The notes: generated from the sequence alone by a model not told the origin. A stretch of 25,899 bases of DNA from SVTX01 sp045638125 (GCA_045638125.1 JAZUAS010000080.1:1-25899); one strand, 5' to 3'. Positions 7,240 to 16,907 are shown, counted from the stretch's first letter. Translations and numbers: made by a program.

Positions 7240-10077
7240 ATGTCTTTACCAAAGCTTAAAAAGAATCTGCCGATAAAGTGGCGCATACGGCGTTTCGGTA
7301 CGACACTCAATTTTGAAGAGCAATTCTACACTATCGGCCGCGACGTGGAAGAAAAATTTTATCATCCAAATCTCCCGTCAAACAAACAAGGAATGTCCTT
7401 CAAGGACTATATCGACAATGCGGAAAAGATGAGGGCTCACGCATTCACCTTTTGTCACGACGCTTTTTTCGGCGGCGGTGAACGCAATCTGCATTTGACT
7501 CACCCCGATATGGTCAAAGCTGTCAAAGCCATGCACGATTATGCCAAAAGCAGAGGAATAAAATTCGGGACAAGCGTTACCAATCCCCTTGACCTCGGCA
7601 GAGATTTCAAGGACAAGTACGGAGTCGGCGGTTGTTTTCGCTTCTTCTCCGAGGGCGAGTTGAATTCTGACGGTTCCTTCAGCTTTGTCGGCGCTCTTTC
7701 CGAAAAATGGACTAACAACAAGGGACCTATATATCTCAAATTTCAAAAGGCTCGTCTTTTCACCTACACAGAGGAAAACGACGGCTCGCCATATCTCGTC
7801 ATTAACCCCGAAACTATACAAGAAGTACCGGAGAGCGACTACACGGTAGAGATCTCCGACGAGCCTTACGAGTTAAGCAAATACACCGGTAACCGCCACG
7901 CTCTAATCAGCGGAAAGACCGAAAACCGCGGCAACCGCGTTTTCGCCGTTATCTACCTTGAAACTCCCGAAATGGACTACTTCCATCCGCAAGCTATTGA
8001 ATATATGCACGGCATTGTGGACGAATACAACAAGGTGGGTGTCGACTTTTACGTGCTATATTCCGATGAGATGCACATTCAGCTTGACTGGTCGCTTGTT
8101 CACATCGGACAGTATGCAATTCCTGCGCGATATATGACCGAGAATTTTGAGCGCGAGCTTGCCAAATTTGATCCTATTTTTTCCGACTTCGACAAGGCTC
8201 TTATTTATATGGTCTATGACCTGCATATCGACCGCGAAATTTTAGGCAGAGAATGCACACAGCACGTTTTAGGGCGAACAAAAGCCGACCTTTACCGTAC
8301 GTTTGAGCTTCGTCACCTCTATTTTGAGATGCTCCAGGACAGAGTAGTTGCTATCTGCTCGGATATGCGTGACTATATAGCCGCAACCTATTCGGATGAT
8401 ATGGAAGGACTTACTCCCATCTGCCATGGACACGCTACCTGGCAGGAGTCTCCTACCTGTGACCAGTACGCGCGAAATCGAGATGAGGGTGCGTTCAATA
8501 AAACCACCCCTGCAGGCAACTGCGCATTTGATTACACAAGCGAGTATTACGCATCAAGCACCATTCAGGAGGCGCTGTCCGCTTGCTTTGACTACTTCAA
8601 ATGGAACGATTACTACACGATAGGTGACTCCGACTACTGCGAGAGCGGTTGGTTTGACCGCAACTACTTCGGCGGAGCTATGTCTGCGTCATTGGCAGTG
8701 CTTAACAAGAGCGCGTCCGGACTTTGGGAGGGCTGGGGATTTCCCGACGCACTAAGAGAGCGATTCGTCTCTGTCAACCGTTGCTTCGGCACTGCCCTTT
8801 CCCCTCTTGACAATCTTATGTGCCACGGACGTCCGCGTACCATCGACGTTCTGTACGTCTATCCCAAGGATCTTACGGCAATCGAGGAAATATTCGGTAG
8901 CTGGATGGTTCAGTACGGCTACACAAACTACGCCACCGCTGACAAGATAATCGAGCTTGGCCGTGTATCGCGCGGCAAATTGTCGGTGGGTAACGAAAGC
9001 TATTCTACCGTTGTTGTAGGATTCGAACCCTTCTACAAGCCCGAGCTTTTGACTATTCTTGAGCGGTTCGTCAAGAGCGGCGGAACTCTTGTCTGGAACA
9101 GCACTCCTCCCAGCGCTAAAGATGGCAAAATTCCTACTCGTTGGCTCTCGCTTTTCGGTCTTAAATCTGCAAAGACGCTGACCGAGGGGGTCAGCGCACA
9201 TAGAATTTACTTCACAGGCACACTTAAAGATATCAAGCCGATGCCTATTCTTTCCGACCATCTGCCCGATAGAGTTTATTCAGTCATTCCCAAAAACGAC
9301 ACCGAGATCGTAGCCTCCACCCCAAGCGCAACGATTGGAGTAAGGCGGAAGCTTGGCGCAGGTCAGGCGCTTTATATCGGTTGCCGTCTTCGTGACGACC
9401 AATCGGGCGAGGCTGATGGCGGTAAGCAGACCACCACGCTTTTTGACGTTCTTAAAACCCTTGGTGCGTATGGCGGAATAAATTCTCGCGACAACACCGA
9501 AACGCTCAGCAGAACCACACCTTATTTCGTATCAAAGTTCCAAAACGGCACTTACGCACTGGCAAACCATTTCTACCCGATACGTGAATGTTGGAGCTCG
9601 AATAATTATATGAGAAATCAACAAAGAGATGCCGATGAGATGAAGAACTGCAACCTGACTCCTCTTGAAATCTCACTTGACCATTTTGCTATTGAGGGAC
9701 ATGAGATAAGCTATGAGGGATCAAGGGTTCTCGAATACCGTCTTGACAAGCGCGGGCGTCTTATCGGCTTTTCCGGCATTGGCAGTACGGGCATCACGGT
9801 TGACGGCAAAGCCTATAAATTCACAAAAGAGCCGGCAGACACACTTATCTGTCCTCTTGAAAAATGCCGAGTTCCTGACGGATACAAGTCCGGCATCGTG
9901 GTGCGATCGACCGCAGTTGAGGTCGATATATGCAGAAAAATTCCCGAAGACGCCGAAATATATCTCTATCCCGACTTGATCGGAGAGGAATTGAAGACCG
10001 ACAGCGGAACGTATTTCAAGGGACGACGTGTGCATAATGAATCGATAGGCACGGTTGCCGTTATCCTTATAAAGTAA
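7240..10077 (+). CDS. Large intracellular putative glycoside hydrolase with glutamine-amidotransferase-like domain, family not recognised
   Basis: 945-residue protein without signal peptide or membrane segment. The N-terminal half (about 30-500) looks like a TIM-barrel hydrolase: MRAHAFTFCHDAFFGGGE, a long DYAKSRGIKFGTSV strand-helix segment, and acidic candidates YSDEMH (274-279) and HATWQESP (398-405). From about residue 534 there is a Rossmann-like segment (TIDVLYVYPKDL ... STVVVGFEPFYKPELLTILERFVKSGGTLVWNS) like the amidotransferase-fold, beta-galactosidase trimerisation-type domain found in several glycosidases, followed by beta-rich C-terminal regions. The ATG at 7240 is preceded by GGAGG at nine bases; an in-frame GTG at 7231 directly abuts that site and is unlikely. 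It has its own promoter and terminator and lies beside a GH78 gene, so plant or polysaccharide glycoside breakdown is plausible. Reaction and family are unknown to me. Confidence 0.65.
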   Translation: MSLPKLKKNLPIKWRIRRFGTTLNFEEQFYTIGRDVEEKFYHPNLPSNKQGMSFKDYIDNAEKMRAHAFTFCHDAFFGGGERNLHLTHPDMVKAVKAMHDYAKSRGIKFGTSVTNPLDLGRDFKDKYGVGGCFRFFSEGELNSDGSFSFVGALSEKWTNNKGPIYLKFQKARLFTYTEENDGSPYLVINPETIQEVPESDYTVEISDEPYELSKYTGNRHALISGKTENRGNRVFAVIYLETPEMDYFHPQAIEYMHGIVDEYNKVGVDFYVLYSDEMHIQLDWSLVHIGQYAIPARYMTENFERELAKFDPIFSDFDKALIYMVYDLHIDREILGRECTQHVLGRTKADLYRTFELRHLYFEMLQDRVVAICSDMRDYIAATYSDDMEGLTPICHGHATWQESPTCDQYARNRDEGAFNKTTPAGNCAFDYTSEYYASSTIQEALSACFDYFKWNDYYTIGDSDYCESGWFDRNYFGGAMSASLAVLNKSASGLWEGWGFPDALRERFVSVNRCFGTALSPLDNLMCHGRPRTIDVLYVYPKDLTAIEEIFGSWMVQYGYTNYATADKIIELGRVSRGKLSVGNESYSTVVVGFEPFYKPELLTILERFVKSGGTLVWNSTPPSAKDGKIPTRWLSLFGLKSAKTLTEGVSAHRIYFTGTLKDIKPMPILSDHLPDRVYSVIPKNDTEIVASTPSATIGVRRKLGAGQALYIGCRLRDDQSGEADGGKQTTTLFDVLKTLGAYGGINSRDNTETLSRTTPYFVSKFQNGTYALANHFYPIRECWSSNNYMRNQQRDADEMKNCNLTPLEISLDHFAIEGHEISYEGSRVLEYRLDKRGRLIGFSGIGSTGITVDGKAYKFTKEPADTLICPLEKCRVPDGYKSGIVVRSTAVEVDICRKIPEDAEIYLYPDLIGEELKTDSGTYFKGRRVHNESIGTVAVILIK

Positions 10078-10091
10078 AATCATAAAAATTC

Positions 10092-10120
10092 AAAGGAGCG
10101 AACCTTGTTCGCTCCTTTTT
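10092..10120 (+). terminator. Intrinsic terminator after the large glycoside hydrolase
   Basis: GGAGCGAAC (10095-10103) pairs perfectly with GTTCGCTCC (10107-10115) around a CTT loop; flanking AAA and TTT extend the stem, followed by a T run. It ends the upstream unit just before the next promoter. Confidence 0.92.
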
Positions 10121-10173
10121 ATCGATAGACCGAGCATATCCATTAAATTTGACGAATATTTTTATACATTTTC

Positions 10174-10202
10174 TTGCATTATTTATTTCCTTGTGGTATA
10201 AT
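10174..10202 (+). promoter_or_regulatory. Promoter of the GH78-murI unit
   Basis: TTGCAT (10174-10179) and TATAAT (10197-10202) are 17 bases apart. The 13-base inverted repeat ATACTTTAAGTAT (10209-10221) lies right at the predicted transcription start and could be a repressor site, though a repeat of this size is expected a few times by chance in 26 kb. Confidence 0.75.
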
Positions 10203-10257
10203 TGTCATATACTTTAAGTATCATGGACGCGAACAACGGACTTTACGGAGGACGATT

Positions 10258-12485
10258 ATGAGCTTTTGGATATATGCAAACGACAAGCCGAAAAATCCCT
10301 ATTTTATTACTTCAAAAAAAGCTTTGTCGCTTCAGTTGGCGACACGCTGACTGCTGACATCTGTGCCGACACACGCTATCAGCTTTATCTCAACGGCAAC
10401 CTAGTCTGTGAAGGACCTTGTCAAGGCGCCGAAAGCGTAAACTACTATGAGAGTGCAGATCTCACCCCCTTTATTAAGGACGGAGAAAACCTGCTTTTCG
10501 TTAAGGTGCTTTACGTCACGGACGGATACTTTACCACCTTGTTTCCCGGGTTATACCCCGCTCTTTGGTTCGACGGCAGACTTACTCATAACGGCGAGAC
10601 CACATCACTTTGCGCGGACGATAGCTGGGAGTGTCTTCGTGACGACTCGGTTCTCTTCTCTCAAGCGATAGGACTTCACCCGTCGATGCCCCCGTTTGAG
10701 GAGTGGCTCGGAGAAAAATCGCTGACCCCCATCGTCCTGCAAAAGAAATATGAGCCTACATTAAAAAACAGATGCATAAATCCTTACGGAGTTTTTGAGC
10801 CAAAGTCGATGACTCGACGTATCATCCCCCACCTCACCGAACAGGTAAGAAGGAGCATGACCGAGGTAAGACGCGGAGAGGGATACGTTATCTACGACAC
10901 AGGCGAATACACAACCGCCAAGGTATATATCGATCTCAAAGCACCCAAAAACAGCATCGTAAAGGTGACTTATGCCGAGTGCTGCTCATTTGCTCCTCCT
11001 CGCTATGCAATCGCTCAAGACAAGAGAATTCGCGATGACGTTCTCAATCCCGATAGCCGTATCGATGGAGGTTGCGACATCATCCATGCTAGCGGCGAGA
11101 AAGAGACATTTTCGCCCTTCTGGTTCAGAGCCTTCAGATACATCAAAATAGAGTATCCTCAGGATACCGACTGCAATATATCCGCACCTGTATATGCCCC
11201 TTATTTTTATCCTTTGGACGACGCAGGAAGCTTTGAATGCTCCGACGATCGTTACAACAAAATGTGGCATATCAGCCGAAACACTCTGCTCTGCTGTACT
11301 CACGAGATGTATGTCGATTGCCCCTATTACGAGCAGGGTCAGTACATTATGGACGCAGGACTTGAAATGCTTTACACCTTCCGAGCGTCAAGTGACAAAC
11401 TGATGCCGAGAAAAAGCATTTTAGACCTTGCCGCATCCCAAATCGATGACGGTATGCTCTGCGCCAACTACCCCGCAAAGAGAACTCAAGTGATTCCCAA
11501 TTTCACTCTTTACTGGGTGCTTATGGCGAGAGAATATATACGCTATAGCGGTGACATATCAAGCATCAAGCCGCTTTTGGGCGTGATCGACAAGGCACTT
11601 GAAGCCTTTGAAAACCTCAAAAACGATGACGGTCTTATCGGACCTACCCCTTACTGGGCATACATTGACTGGGTTCCCGGCTGGCCATACGGTACGCCCA
11701 TTGGCGCTCAGACCTCACCTCTCACCGTCACCTGCCTTATGTATGCCACTGCTCTACGCGCCGCGAGCGAGATCTGCGACAAGGTTGGAAAGAGCGCGAG
11801 AGCCGAGGAGTACCGCGTACGCGCCGAGGAAATGATCGAAAAGGTCAATGCCCGTTGCTATGACAGCGAGATCGGTCTTTACCGCGACCTGCCCGACACA
11901 GAAAGCTTTAGCCAGCACACCACCGTTTGGGCAATCCTTTCGGGCGCAGTCACGGGCGATGAAGCTGGAGCTCTTATCGACCGCACCTTTAATAGTGAGG
12001 TCAAGGTAGCCAAGTGTAGCTTCTCAATTAACCATTACCTTTTCCGCGCTCTTGAAGCATCGGGAAGATATTGCTACGCTCCAAAGCTCTTTGAGGGATG
12101 GCAAAGGATGCTTGATCTTCACTGCACTACCTGGTGCGAAAATCCTGACAGTCCCCGTAGCGAATGTCACGCGTGGAGCAGCGCCCCCACCTACGAATTT
12201 TCAGAGATGACACTCGGCGTGTATCCCATAGGCGATGGATACAGCTCTATTCGAATCCGTCCTCACATCTCCGATCTTGGTATCACATGGGCTAAAGGCA
12301 CGGTTCCTACCCCCATTGGAGTTATAGAAATTGATTGGAAGAAAGAAAACGGAATTTTTGAATTGAACGTTACTCTGCCCAATGGAGCAGAAGCAAACGT
12401 AGAGTTGCCCAATGGAAAGATCTTTAGCAATATTAAAGGCAAAGCTGCATTTAAGTGTGAAATATATTTGCAACGTCAATTTTGA
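10258..12485 (+). CDS. GH78 alpha-L-rhamnosidase family protein, with a frameshift or slippage site near its start
   Basis: About 740 residues, no signal peptide. It has an N-terminal beta-sandwich (ADTRYQLYLNGNLV), then an alpha/alpha-barrel with GH78 hallmarks: EMYVDCPYYEQGQYIMDAG, carrying the acidic catalytic segment, TTWCENPDSPRSECHAWSSA with the C-terminal conserved Glu and His, and a final beta domain (VYPIGDGYSSIRIRPH). Family enzymes release terminal L-rhamnose from glycosides by inversion. The best start is ATG 10258 with GGAGG six bases upstream, but that frame closes at 10348-10350. The frame that carries the enzyme is open from a TTG at 10266, which is poorly placed for the same site. 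The peptide from the ATG (FWIYANDKPKNPYFITSKK) reads like the usual GH78 N-terminus and continues sensibly if one base is gained, or the ribosome slips back by one, at A7 (10314-10320). murI follows after 21 bases. Confidence 0.82.
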
Positions 12486-12506
12486 TTTGTTTAAAAGGAG
12501 ACCGAA

Positions 12507-13277
12507 ATGGACAATCGAATAGACCTACCTATTGCGGTCATTGATTCTGGCGTGGGCGGCATCAGCGTTTTGCGCGAGCTTGTAAAGATCATGCCCGAAG
12601 AGAAATTTCTATACTTCGGGGACTCAAAAAATGCCCCTTACGGCATCAAAAGCCGTGAAGAGGTACTTGAAATCACAAAAAACAACCTCGAATTACTTAA
12701 AAGTCGCGGCATCAAAGCACTTGTGGTAGCTTGCAATACGGCAACCAGCGCGGCGGTGCGTATTTTGCGTGAGGAAAATCCCGATCTGCCCATCGTAGGC
12801 ATCGAGCCGGCAATAAAACCCGCAAGTCAGCTTTGTAATCACCCCAAAGTGCTGGTAATGGCGACTCCGCTTACCTTGAAAGAGGAAAAATTCAAGTCTC
12901 TCGTCGAAAGATTTGCCGACAAAGGTGAATTTATCCCTCTGCCGTGCCCCGGGCTTGCAGAGCTTATAGAAACCGGAGACATCGACGGAGACGAGATTAG
13001 GAATTACCTATATGAGCTATTCACCCCATATTTTGATGAAAATATCGACGGCATCGTCCTCGGTTGCACTCACTATCCCCATGTAACGAGAATTATCGCA
13101 GAGTTGTGGGAGAATAAAGTTGCCATTTTCGACGGTGGTGTAGGCACGGCAAAAGAGACCAGGCGACGTGTCGAAGAAAATGATCTTTTGCGACACGGCA
13201 CGGGCGAGGTGGAGATTATAAACACATCAAGCGACAAAAAAATGATAGAAATTTCAAAAAAGCTTCTTTACAAATAA
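12507..13277 (+). CDS. murI: Glutamate racemase MurI
   Basis: 256-residue cytosolic enzyme that makes D-glutamate for peptidoglycan. It shows the full racemase set: AVIDSGVGGISVLREL (Asp13), FGDSKNAPYG (38-47), VVACNTATSAA with catalytic Cys76, and VLGCTHYPH with catalytic Cys187 and His189. Length is standard for the family. AAGGAG six bases before the ATG fixes the start. It lies 21 bases after the GH78 gene and shares its transcript, an unusual partner for a cell-wall gene; probably only a positional coupling. A strong bidirectional terminator follows. Confidence 0.96.
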   Translation: MDNRIDLPIAVIDSGVGGISVLRELVKIMPEEKFLYFGDSKNAPYGIKSREEVLEITKNNLELLKSRGIKALVVACNTATSAAVRILREENPDLPIVGIEPAIKPASQLCNHPKVLVMATPLTLKEEKFKSLVERFADKGEFIPLPCPGLAELIETGDIDGDEIRNYLYELFTPYFDENIDGIVLGCTHYPHVTRIIAELWENKVAIFDGGVGTAKETRRRVEENDLLRHGTGEVEIINTSSDKKMIEISKKLLYK

Positions 13278-13278
13278 C

Positions 13279-13321
13279 AAAAAGTCATCTTTACCCTTTT
13301 TCAGGATAAAGATGACTTTTT
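13279..13321. terminator. Bidirectional terminator between murI and the MATE gene
   Basis: AAAAAGTCATCTTTA (13279-13293) pairs perfectly over 15 bases with TAAAGATGACTTTTT (13307-13321). The A and T runs at both ends serve the convergent genes on both strands. Confidence 0.93.
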
Positions 13322-13338
13322 CTATGAAAAAAAATTGC

Positions 13339-14718
13339 TTAGATATGATCTCTTGCAAATTTTGATCTAATCGCCGCAAATGCCACGATGTTCACACAAA
13401 GTCTTATGCACCATGACACTAAAAAGCAAACTACAACCATGAAAAATCTTTCATATGTTGGCATATCCGCGCAAAACGGATATATTCCTTGCATCCAAAT
13501 AATTCTAAAAATAAAGATCGAGAATATTGAATTTACAGCGCTGATCGTGGAATATCCGTAGGCTTGAAGCGCACTGCCGTAAATATTATTGATACAAGCA
13601 ACGAAATAGAAAAGTGTGGTGCAGGACATTCGCACAAGACCAAAGGTTATAGCAATCTCGTTATCGTATCCTACTATAGTTCCGAGCCAGAATCTTCCCG
13701 TAAAAAAGGTTATCACACCTACCGCAATGCCCAGAATAGAGGTTAGCGCCATACATTGCCAGAATGATCGTTTTACTCTTTCCGGTTTTTGAGCTCCGAT
13801 ATTCTGACTTATAAATGTAGCCGCCGTTACGCCAATAGGACCCGAGGTAGCAGATAGCACGGTTTCAATAGTGCTTACTGCACCGTTTCCGGCGGTTGCG
13901 AATGATCCGAAGGAATTGACTGCAGACGCAATTTGAAGATTTGAAAGCGGAAAAAGTGCACTCACCAGCATCATGGGCAAGCCAAAACGCATTATTTTAT
14001 TGAAGGACCTTAATGAAAGCTTTATTTTGCTTATTACTACCCTGCAGGGACCGTCCATTTTTAAAAGTCTCACCAACACGAGGACTGCACACACAACCTG
14101 TGACGCTACCGTTGCCACAGCAACAGCTATCACTTTTTCTTCCAAAACAAAGCACAATATAATATTAAGGATTATATTGGTCACGCCACCTATCATTATG
14201 TAATATAGCGGACGTTGGGTGTCACCCGAAGCGGTTATTGCAGACGAGCCGAAGTTGTAAAGCATAATAAAGGGCGCTGCCGCAGTATAGATGCGGATAT
14301 ATAAAAGAGCTCCTCTGAGGCATTCCTCGGGGCAATTAGTTATCTCAAGAAACCATGGAGCAGCAAAAAAGCCCACTATCGCGATAATCACTCCGATTAT
14401 CAGTGACATCACGATGGATGTATCGGTGGTTTTTCGCACACCGTCGTACTCGCGCGCACCTATTTGTCTTGCCAAAACTACTCGAGAACCACTTGCAAGA
14501 CCCACAAAGCTATTTACAAGCAATGCAGTCACCGAGCTGGTAGCACTTACCGACGCTACAGCAATATGATCCGCCATCTGACCTAAAACAACGACGTCAA
14601 TTGCATTAAAAAGCTGTTGGACAAGCGTGCTGAGTATTAGCGGTATCGCATATTGAATTATTTTAGGCAGGAGCTTTCCTTCTGTGGCATCAATGCTTTT
14701 TGCTTTCAAAAAATTCAT
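13339..14718 (-). CDS. MATE family multidrug/cation exporter
   Basis: 459-residue membrane protein with about twelve hydrophobic segments and the MATE pattern in both halves: PLILSTLVQQLFNAIDVVVLGQM near the start, GLASGSRVVLARQIGAREYDGVRKT in loop 2-3, and the second-half counterpart GPIGVTAATFISQNIGAQKPERVKRSF. Such proteins export drugs or metabolites using a sodium or proton gradient; the substrate cannot be read from sequence. The ATG has AAGGA seven bases upstream. It lies 70 bases downstream of galM on the same strand; a 26-base palindrome sits in the gap, so it may be a separate unit or receive some read-through. Confidence 0.93.
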   Translation of the reverse strand: MNFLKAKSIDATEGKLLPKIIQYAIPLILSTLVQQLFNAIDVVVLGQMADHIAVASVSATSSVTALLVNSFVGLASGSRVVLARQIGAREYDGVRKTTDTSIVMSLIIGVIIAIVGFFAAPWFLEITNCPEECLRGALLYIRIYTAAAPFIMLYNFGSSAITASGDTQRPLYYIMIGGVTNIILNIILCFVLEEKVIAVAVATVASQVVCAVLVLVRLLKMDGPCRVVISKIKLSLRSFNKIMRFGLPMMLVSALFPLSNLQIASAVNSFGSFATAGNGAVSTIETVLSATSGPIGVTAATFISQNIGAQKPERVKRSFWQCMALTSILGIAVGVITFFTGRFWLGTIVGYDNEIAITFGLVRMSCTTLFYFVACINNIYGSALQAYGYSTISAVNSIFSIFIFRIIWMQGIYPFCADMPTYERFFMVVVCFLVSWCIRLCVNIVAFAAIRSKFARDHI

Positions 14719-14754
14719 TTTTCTGTCCTTCTATCACACCAAAATGGAACAAAT

Positions 14755-14780
14755 GCAACCCTATCACATGATAGGGTTGC
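14755..14780 (-). terminator. Hairpin after galM, possible terminator or operator of the MATE gene
   Basis: Twelve-base arms (plus strand GCAACCCTATCA and TGATAGGGTTGC) are separated by two bases. As RNA from galM it gives an 11-bp stem with a four-base loop and a mixed U-rich tail, fitting an intrinsic terminator. The near-perfect symmetry just upstream of the MATE gene also fits a repressor operator. Confidence 0.6.
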
Positions 14781-14788
14781 GCCGTCAA

Positions 14789-15850
14789 TTATTTTGCAGA
14801 AAACTTATATACGGTATTATGCTCGTAGGTCTCACCCACGTCAAGCGTGCAATCTGTAAACTCGGGGTGGTTTACACTGTCGGGCATCTTCTCGGTTTCA
14901 AGGCAGAACATATTCTGCTTGCCTTGGGGATAACCGCCCTTGAAGGGATGCGCCTCATTGTTAAGAAAATTCCCTGAATAGAACTGGACGCAGGGCTGGT
15001 CGGTATAAACCTCCATCACTCTGCCGCTCTTGGGCTCGTAAACTCGCACACGAGCAGACGCCATAGAATCATCTCGCTCTACGAAGTTTACGCAGTGATC
15101 GTAACCGCCTGCAAGACCGAGAGGCTCATAAGACAAATCGAAATCGCGGCCGATGGTCTTGGGAGTAGAGAAATCAAATGCAGTTCCTGCGACGGGTATC
15201 TTTCTACCCGTAGGAATAAGACCGTCGTCGGTCTCAAGGAAGCTCTCGGCATCCATCCACATCTCGTGGTCGAATATCTTGCCCGAAGCAAAGCCGCCGA
15301 GGTTGAAATACGTATGATTTGTAAGATTGAGAACCGTCTTTTTGTCGGTGGTGGCTCTGTAAGAGATGCAAAGCTCGTTGTTTTGGGTCAGCTTGTAGAC
15401 CACGTTGACGGTCAGAGTACCGGGATAGCCCTCTTCTCCGTCGGGGGAGATATATGTGAGAGAAAGCTCACAACCGTCTGCAACTACTTTCGCCTCGGCA
15501 TCCCAGATCTTGTGAGAAAATCCGACCTCACCGCCGTGCAGGTGATTTTTGCCGTTGTTGATAAAGAGATTATACTCTTTTCCGTCAAGAGTAAATTTTC
15601 CGCGGCAGATTCTGTTGCCCCAACGACCAACAAGCGCACCTTGATAGCCGTCACCCTCTACGTAGTCGATAAGATCGTAGTAGCCGCCAACAACGTCGGT
15701 CAGCTTGCCGCATCTGTCGGGTACAAGCAGCTTTTGAATTGCGCCGCCAAAGGTGATGATGCTAACGCTCATTCCACTGTCAACGGTCATGGTGTAGATA
15801 TCAACGTCACGTCCGCCTGTTGTTCCGAAATGTTTTTTCTCTATATTCAT
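14789..15850 (-). CDS. galM: Aldose 1-epimerase (mutarotase) GalM
   Basis: 353-residue enzyme that interconverts alpha and beta anomers of galactose or glucose. Family landmarks: NNGKNHLHGG with the conserved His, NLTNHTYFNLGG with the catalytic His region, GGYDHCVNF, and the C-terminal VQFYSGNFLN and CLETEKMPDSVNHPEF segments where the catalytic Glu of the family lies. I use the ATG at 15850, giving MNIEKKHFG; the longer reading to 15889 would overlap galE by over thirty bases. The start is two bases after the galE stop, so translation is coupled. Last gene of the nucleotidyltransferase-kinase-galE-galM operon. Confidence 0.94.
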   Translation of the reverse strand: MNIEKKHFGTTGGRDVDIYTMTVDSGMSVSIITFGGAIQKLLVPDRCGKLTDVVGGYYDLIDYVEGDGYQGALVGRWGNRICRGKFTLDGKEYNLFINNGKNHLHGGEVGFSHKIWDAEAKVVADGCELSLTYISPDGEEGYPGTLTVNVVYKLTQNNELCISYRATTDKKTVLNLTNHTYFNLGGFASGKIFDHEMWMDAESFLETDDGLIPTGRKIPVAGTAFDFSTPKTIGRDFDLSYEPLGLAGGYDHCVNFVERDDSMASARVRVYEPKSGRVMEVYTDQPCVQFYSGNFLNNEAHPFKGGYPQGKQNMFCLETEKMPDSVNHPEFTDCTLDVGETYEHNTVYKFSAK

Positions 15851-15852
15851 TT

Positions 15853-16872
15853 TTATTTTCCGTAGCCGTTGGGATTTGCCGTCTGCCAATTATTTGCGTC
15901 ACGGCACATCTCAAAGATACCGTACTCCGCAGTCCAGCCAAGAACCTCACGCGCCTTGGTGGGGTCAGCGTAGCAAGCGGCAATGTCACCGGGACGGCGG
16001 TCTACTATTCTGTAATTGACCTTAATGCCGGTAGCCTCCTCATACGCCTTGACAACGTCGAGAACCGAATATCCCGTACCCGTACCGATATTGAAATAGT
16101 CTATACCGTGAGCCTTTTCGATATACTGAAGCGCCTTCAGGTGAGCCTTTGCAAGGTCAACTACGTGGATGTAGTCGCGCACGCCCGTGCCGTCGTGTGT
16201 GTCGTAGTCGTTACCGAACACGCTGAGCTGAGGCAACTTGCCGAGAGCCACCTTGGTGATATAGGGCATAAGGTTGTTAGGAATTCCGTTGGGATCCTCG
16301 CCGATACGACCCGACTTGTGCGCTCCAATGGGATTGAAGTAACGGAGAATGGAAATATTCCACTCCTTGTCCGCAACGTAAAAGTCCTTGAGGATGCGTT
16401 CGATCATGACCTTGGTCTCGCCATAAGGATTGGTAGCGTTACCAACGCGAGCAGTTTCCTTGATCGGAACCTCGTCGGGGTCACCGTATACAGTCGCCGA
16501 GGAGCTGAAAACGATGGTCTTTACACCGTGACGGCGCATAGAATCGCAAAGCAGAAGCGTACCCGTCACGTTGTTGTGATAGTACTCCAGAGGCTTTGCA
16601 ACGCTCTCGCCAACCGCCTTAAGCCCTGCGAAATGGATGCAGGAATCTATGTCGGGGTTTTCGTCGAAAATCTTATCCATAGACTCGATGTCAAGAAGAT
16701 CAGCCTTGTAGAACTTGAAATCCTTGCCGGTGATCTCGCGAATACGATCAAGCACTACGGGCTTGCTGTTTGAAAAGTTGTCCATGATGACTACTTCGTA
16801 GCCTGCATTCAAAAATTCAACTGCGGCATGAGAGCCGATAAAGCCCGCCCCGCCGGTAATAAGAACTGACAT
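15853..16872 (-). CDS. galE: UDP-glucose 4-epimerase GalE
   Basis: 339-residue short-chain dehydrogenase-type epimerase. It has the NAD-binding GGAGFIGSH (7-15), the Ser-rich SSSATVYG (123-130) and the catalytic YxxxK as NPYGETK (Tyr150, Lys154), and is full length for GalE. It interconverts UDP-glucose and UDP-galactose, in many Gram-positives also the UDP-N-acetyl forms. AAGGG precedes the ATG by nine bases. It lies 35 bases after the NahK-like kinase gene and overlaps no neighbour. With its operon partners it would regenerate UDP-glucose-type donors from a galacto-configured hexose 1-phosphate route. Confidence 0.95.
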   Translation of the reverse strand: MSVLITGGAGFIGSHAAVEFLNAGYEVVIMDNFSNSKPVVLDRIREITGKDFKFYKADLLDIESMDKIFDENPDIDSCIHFAGLKAVGESVAKPLEYYHNNVTGTLLLCDSMRRHGVKTIVFSSSATVYGDPDEVPIKETARVGNATNPYGETKVMIERILKDFYVADKEWNISILRYFNPIGAHKSGRIGEDPNGIPNNLMPYITKVALGKLPQLSVFGNDYDTHDGTGVRDYIHVVDLAKAHLKALQYIEKAHGIDYFNIGTGTGYSVLDVVKAYEEATGIKVNYRIVDRRPGDIAACYADPTKAREVLGWTAEYGIFEMCRDANNWQTANPNGYGK

Positions 16873-16907
16873 AATAAAATCCCTTCTGAACTCGGTATTG
16901 ATTTTTC

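Noticed and set aside
10209..10221. ATACTTTAAGTAT palindrome as a firm operator call
   Set aside because: Arms of six bases are expected several times by chance in a window of this size; only its position at the transcription start is suggestive, so it is mentioned under the promoter only.
15095..16773. Long plus-strand open frames opposite galM and galE
   Set aside because: They are antisense shadows of well recognised genes, have no ribosome binding sites, and read as meaningless protein.
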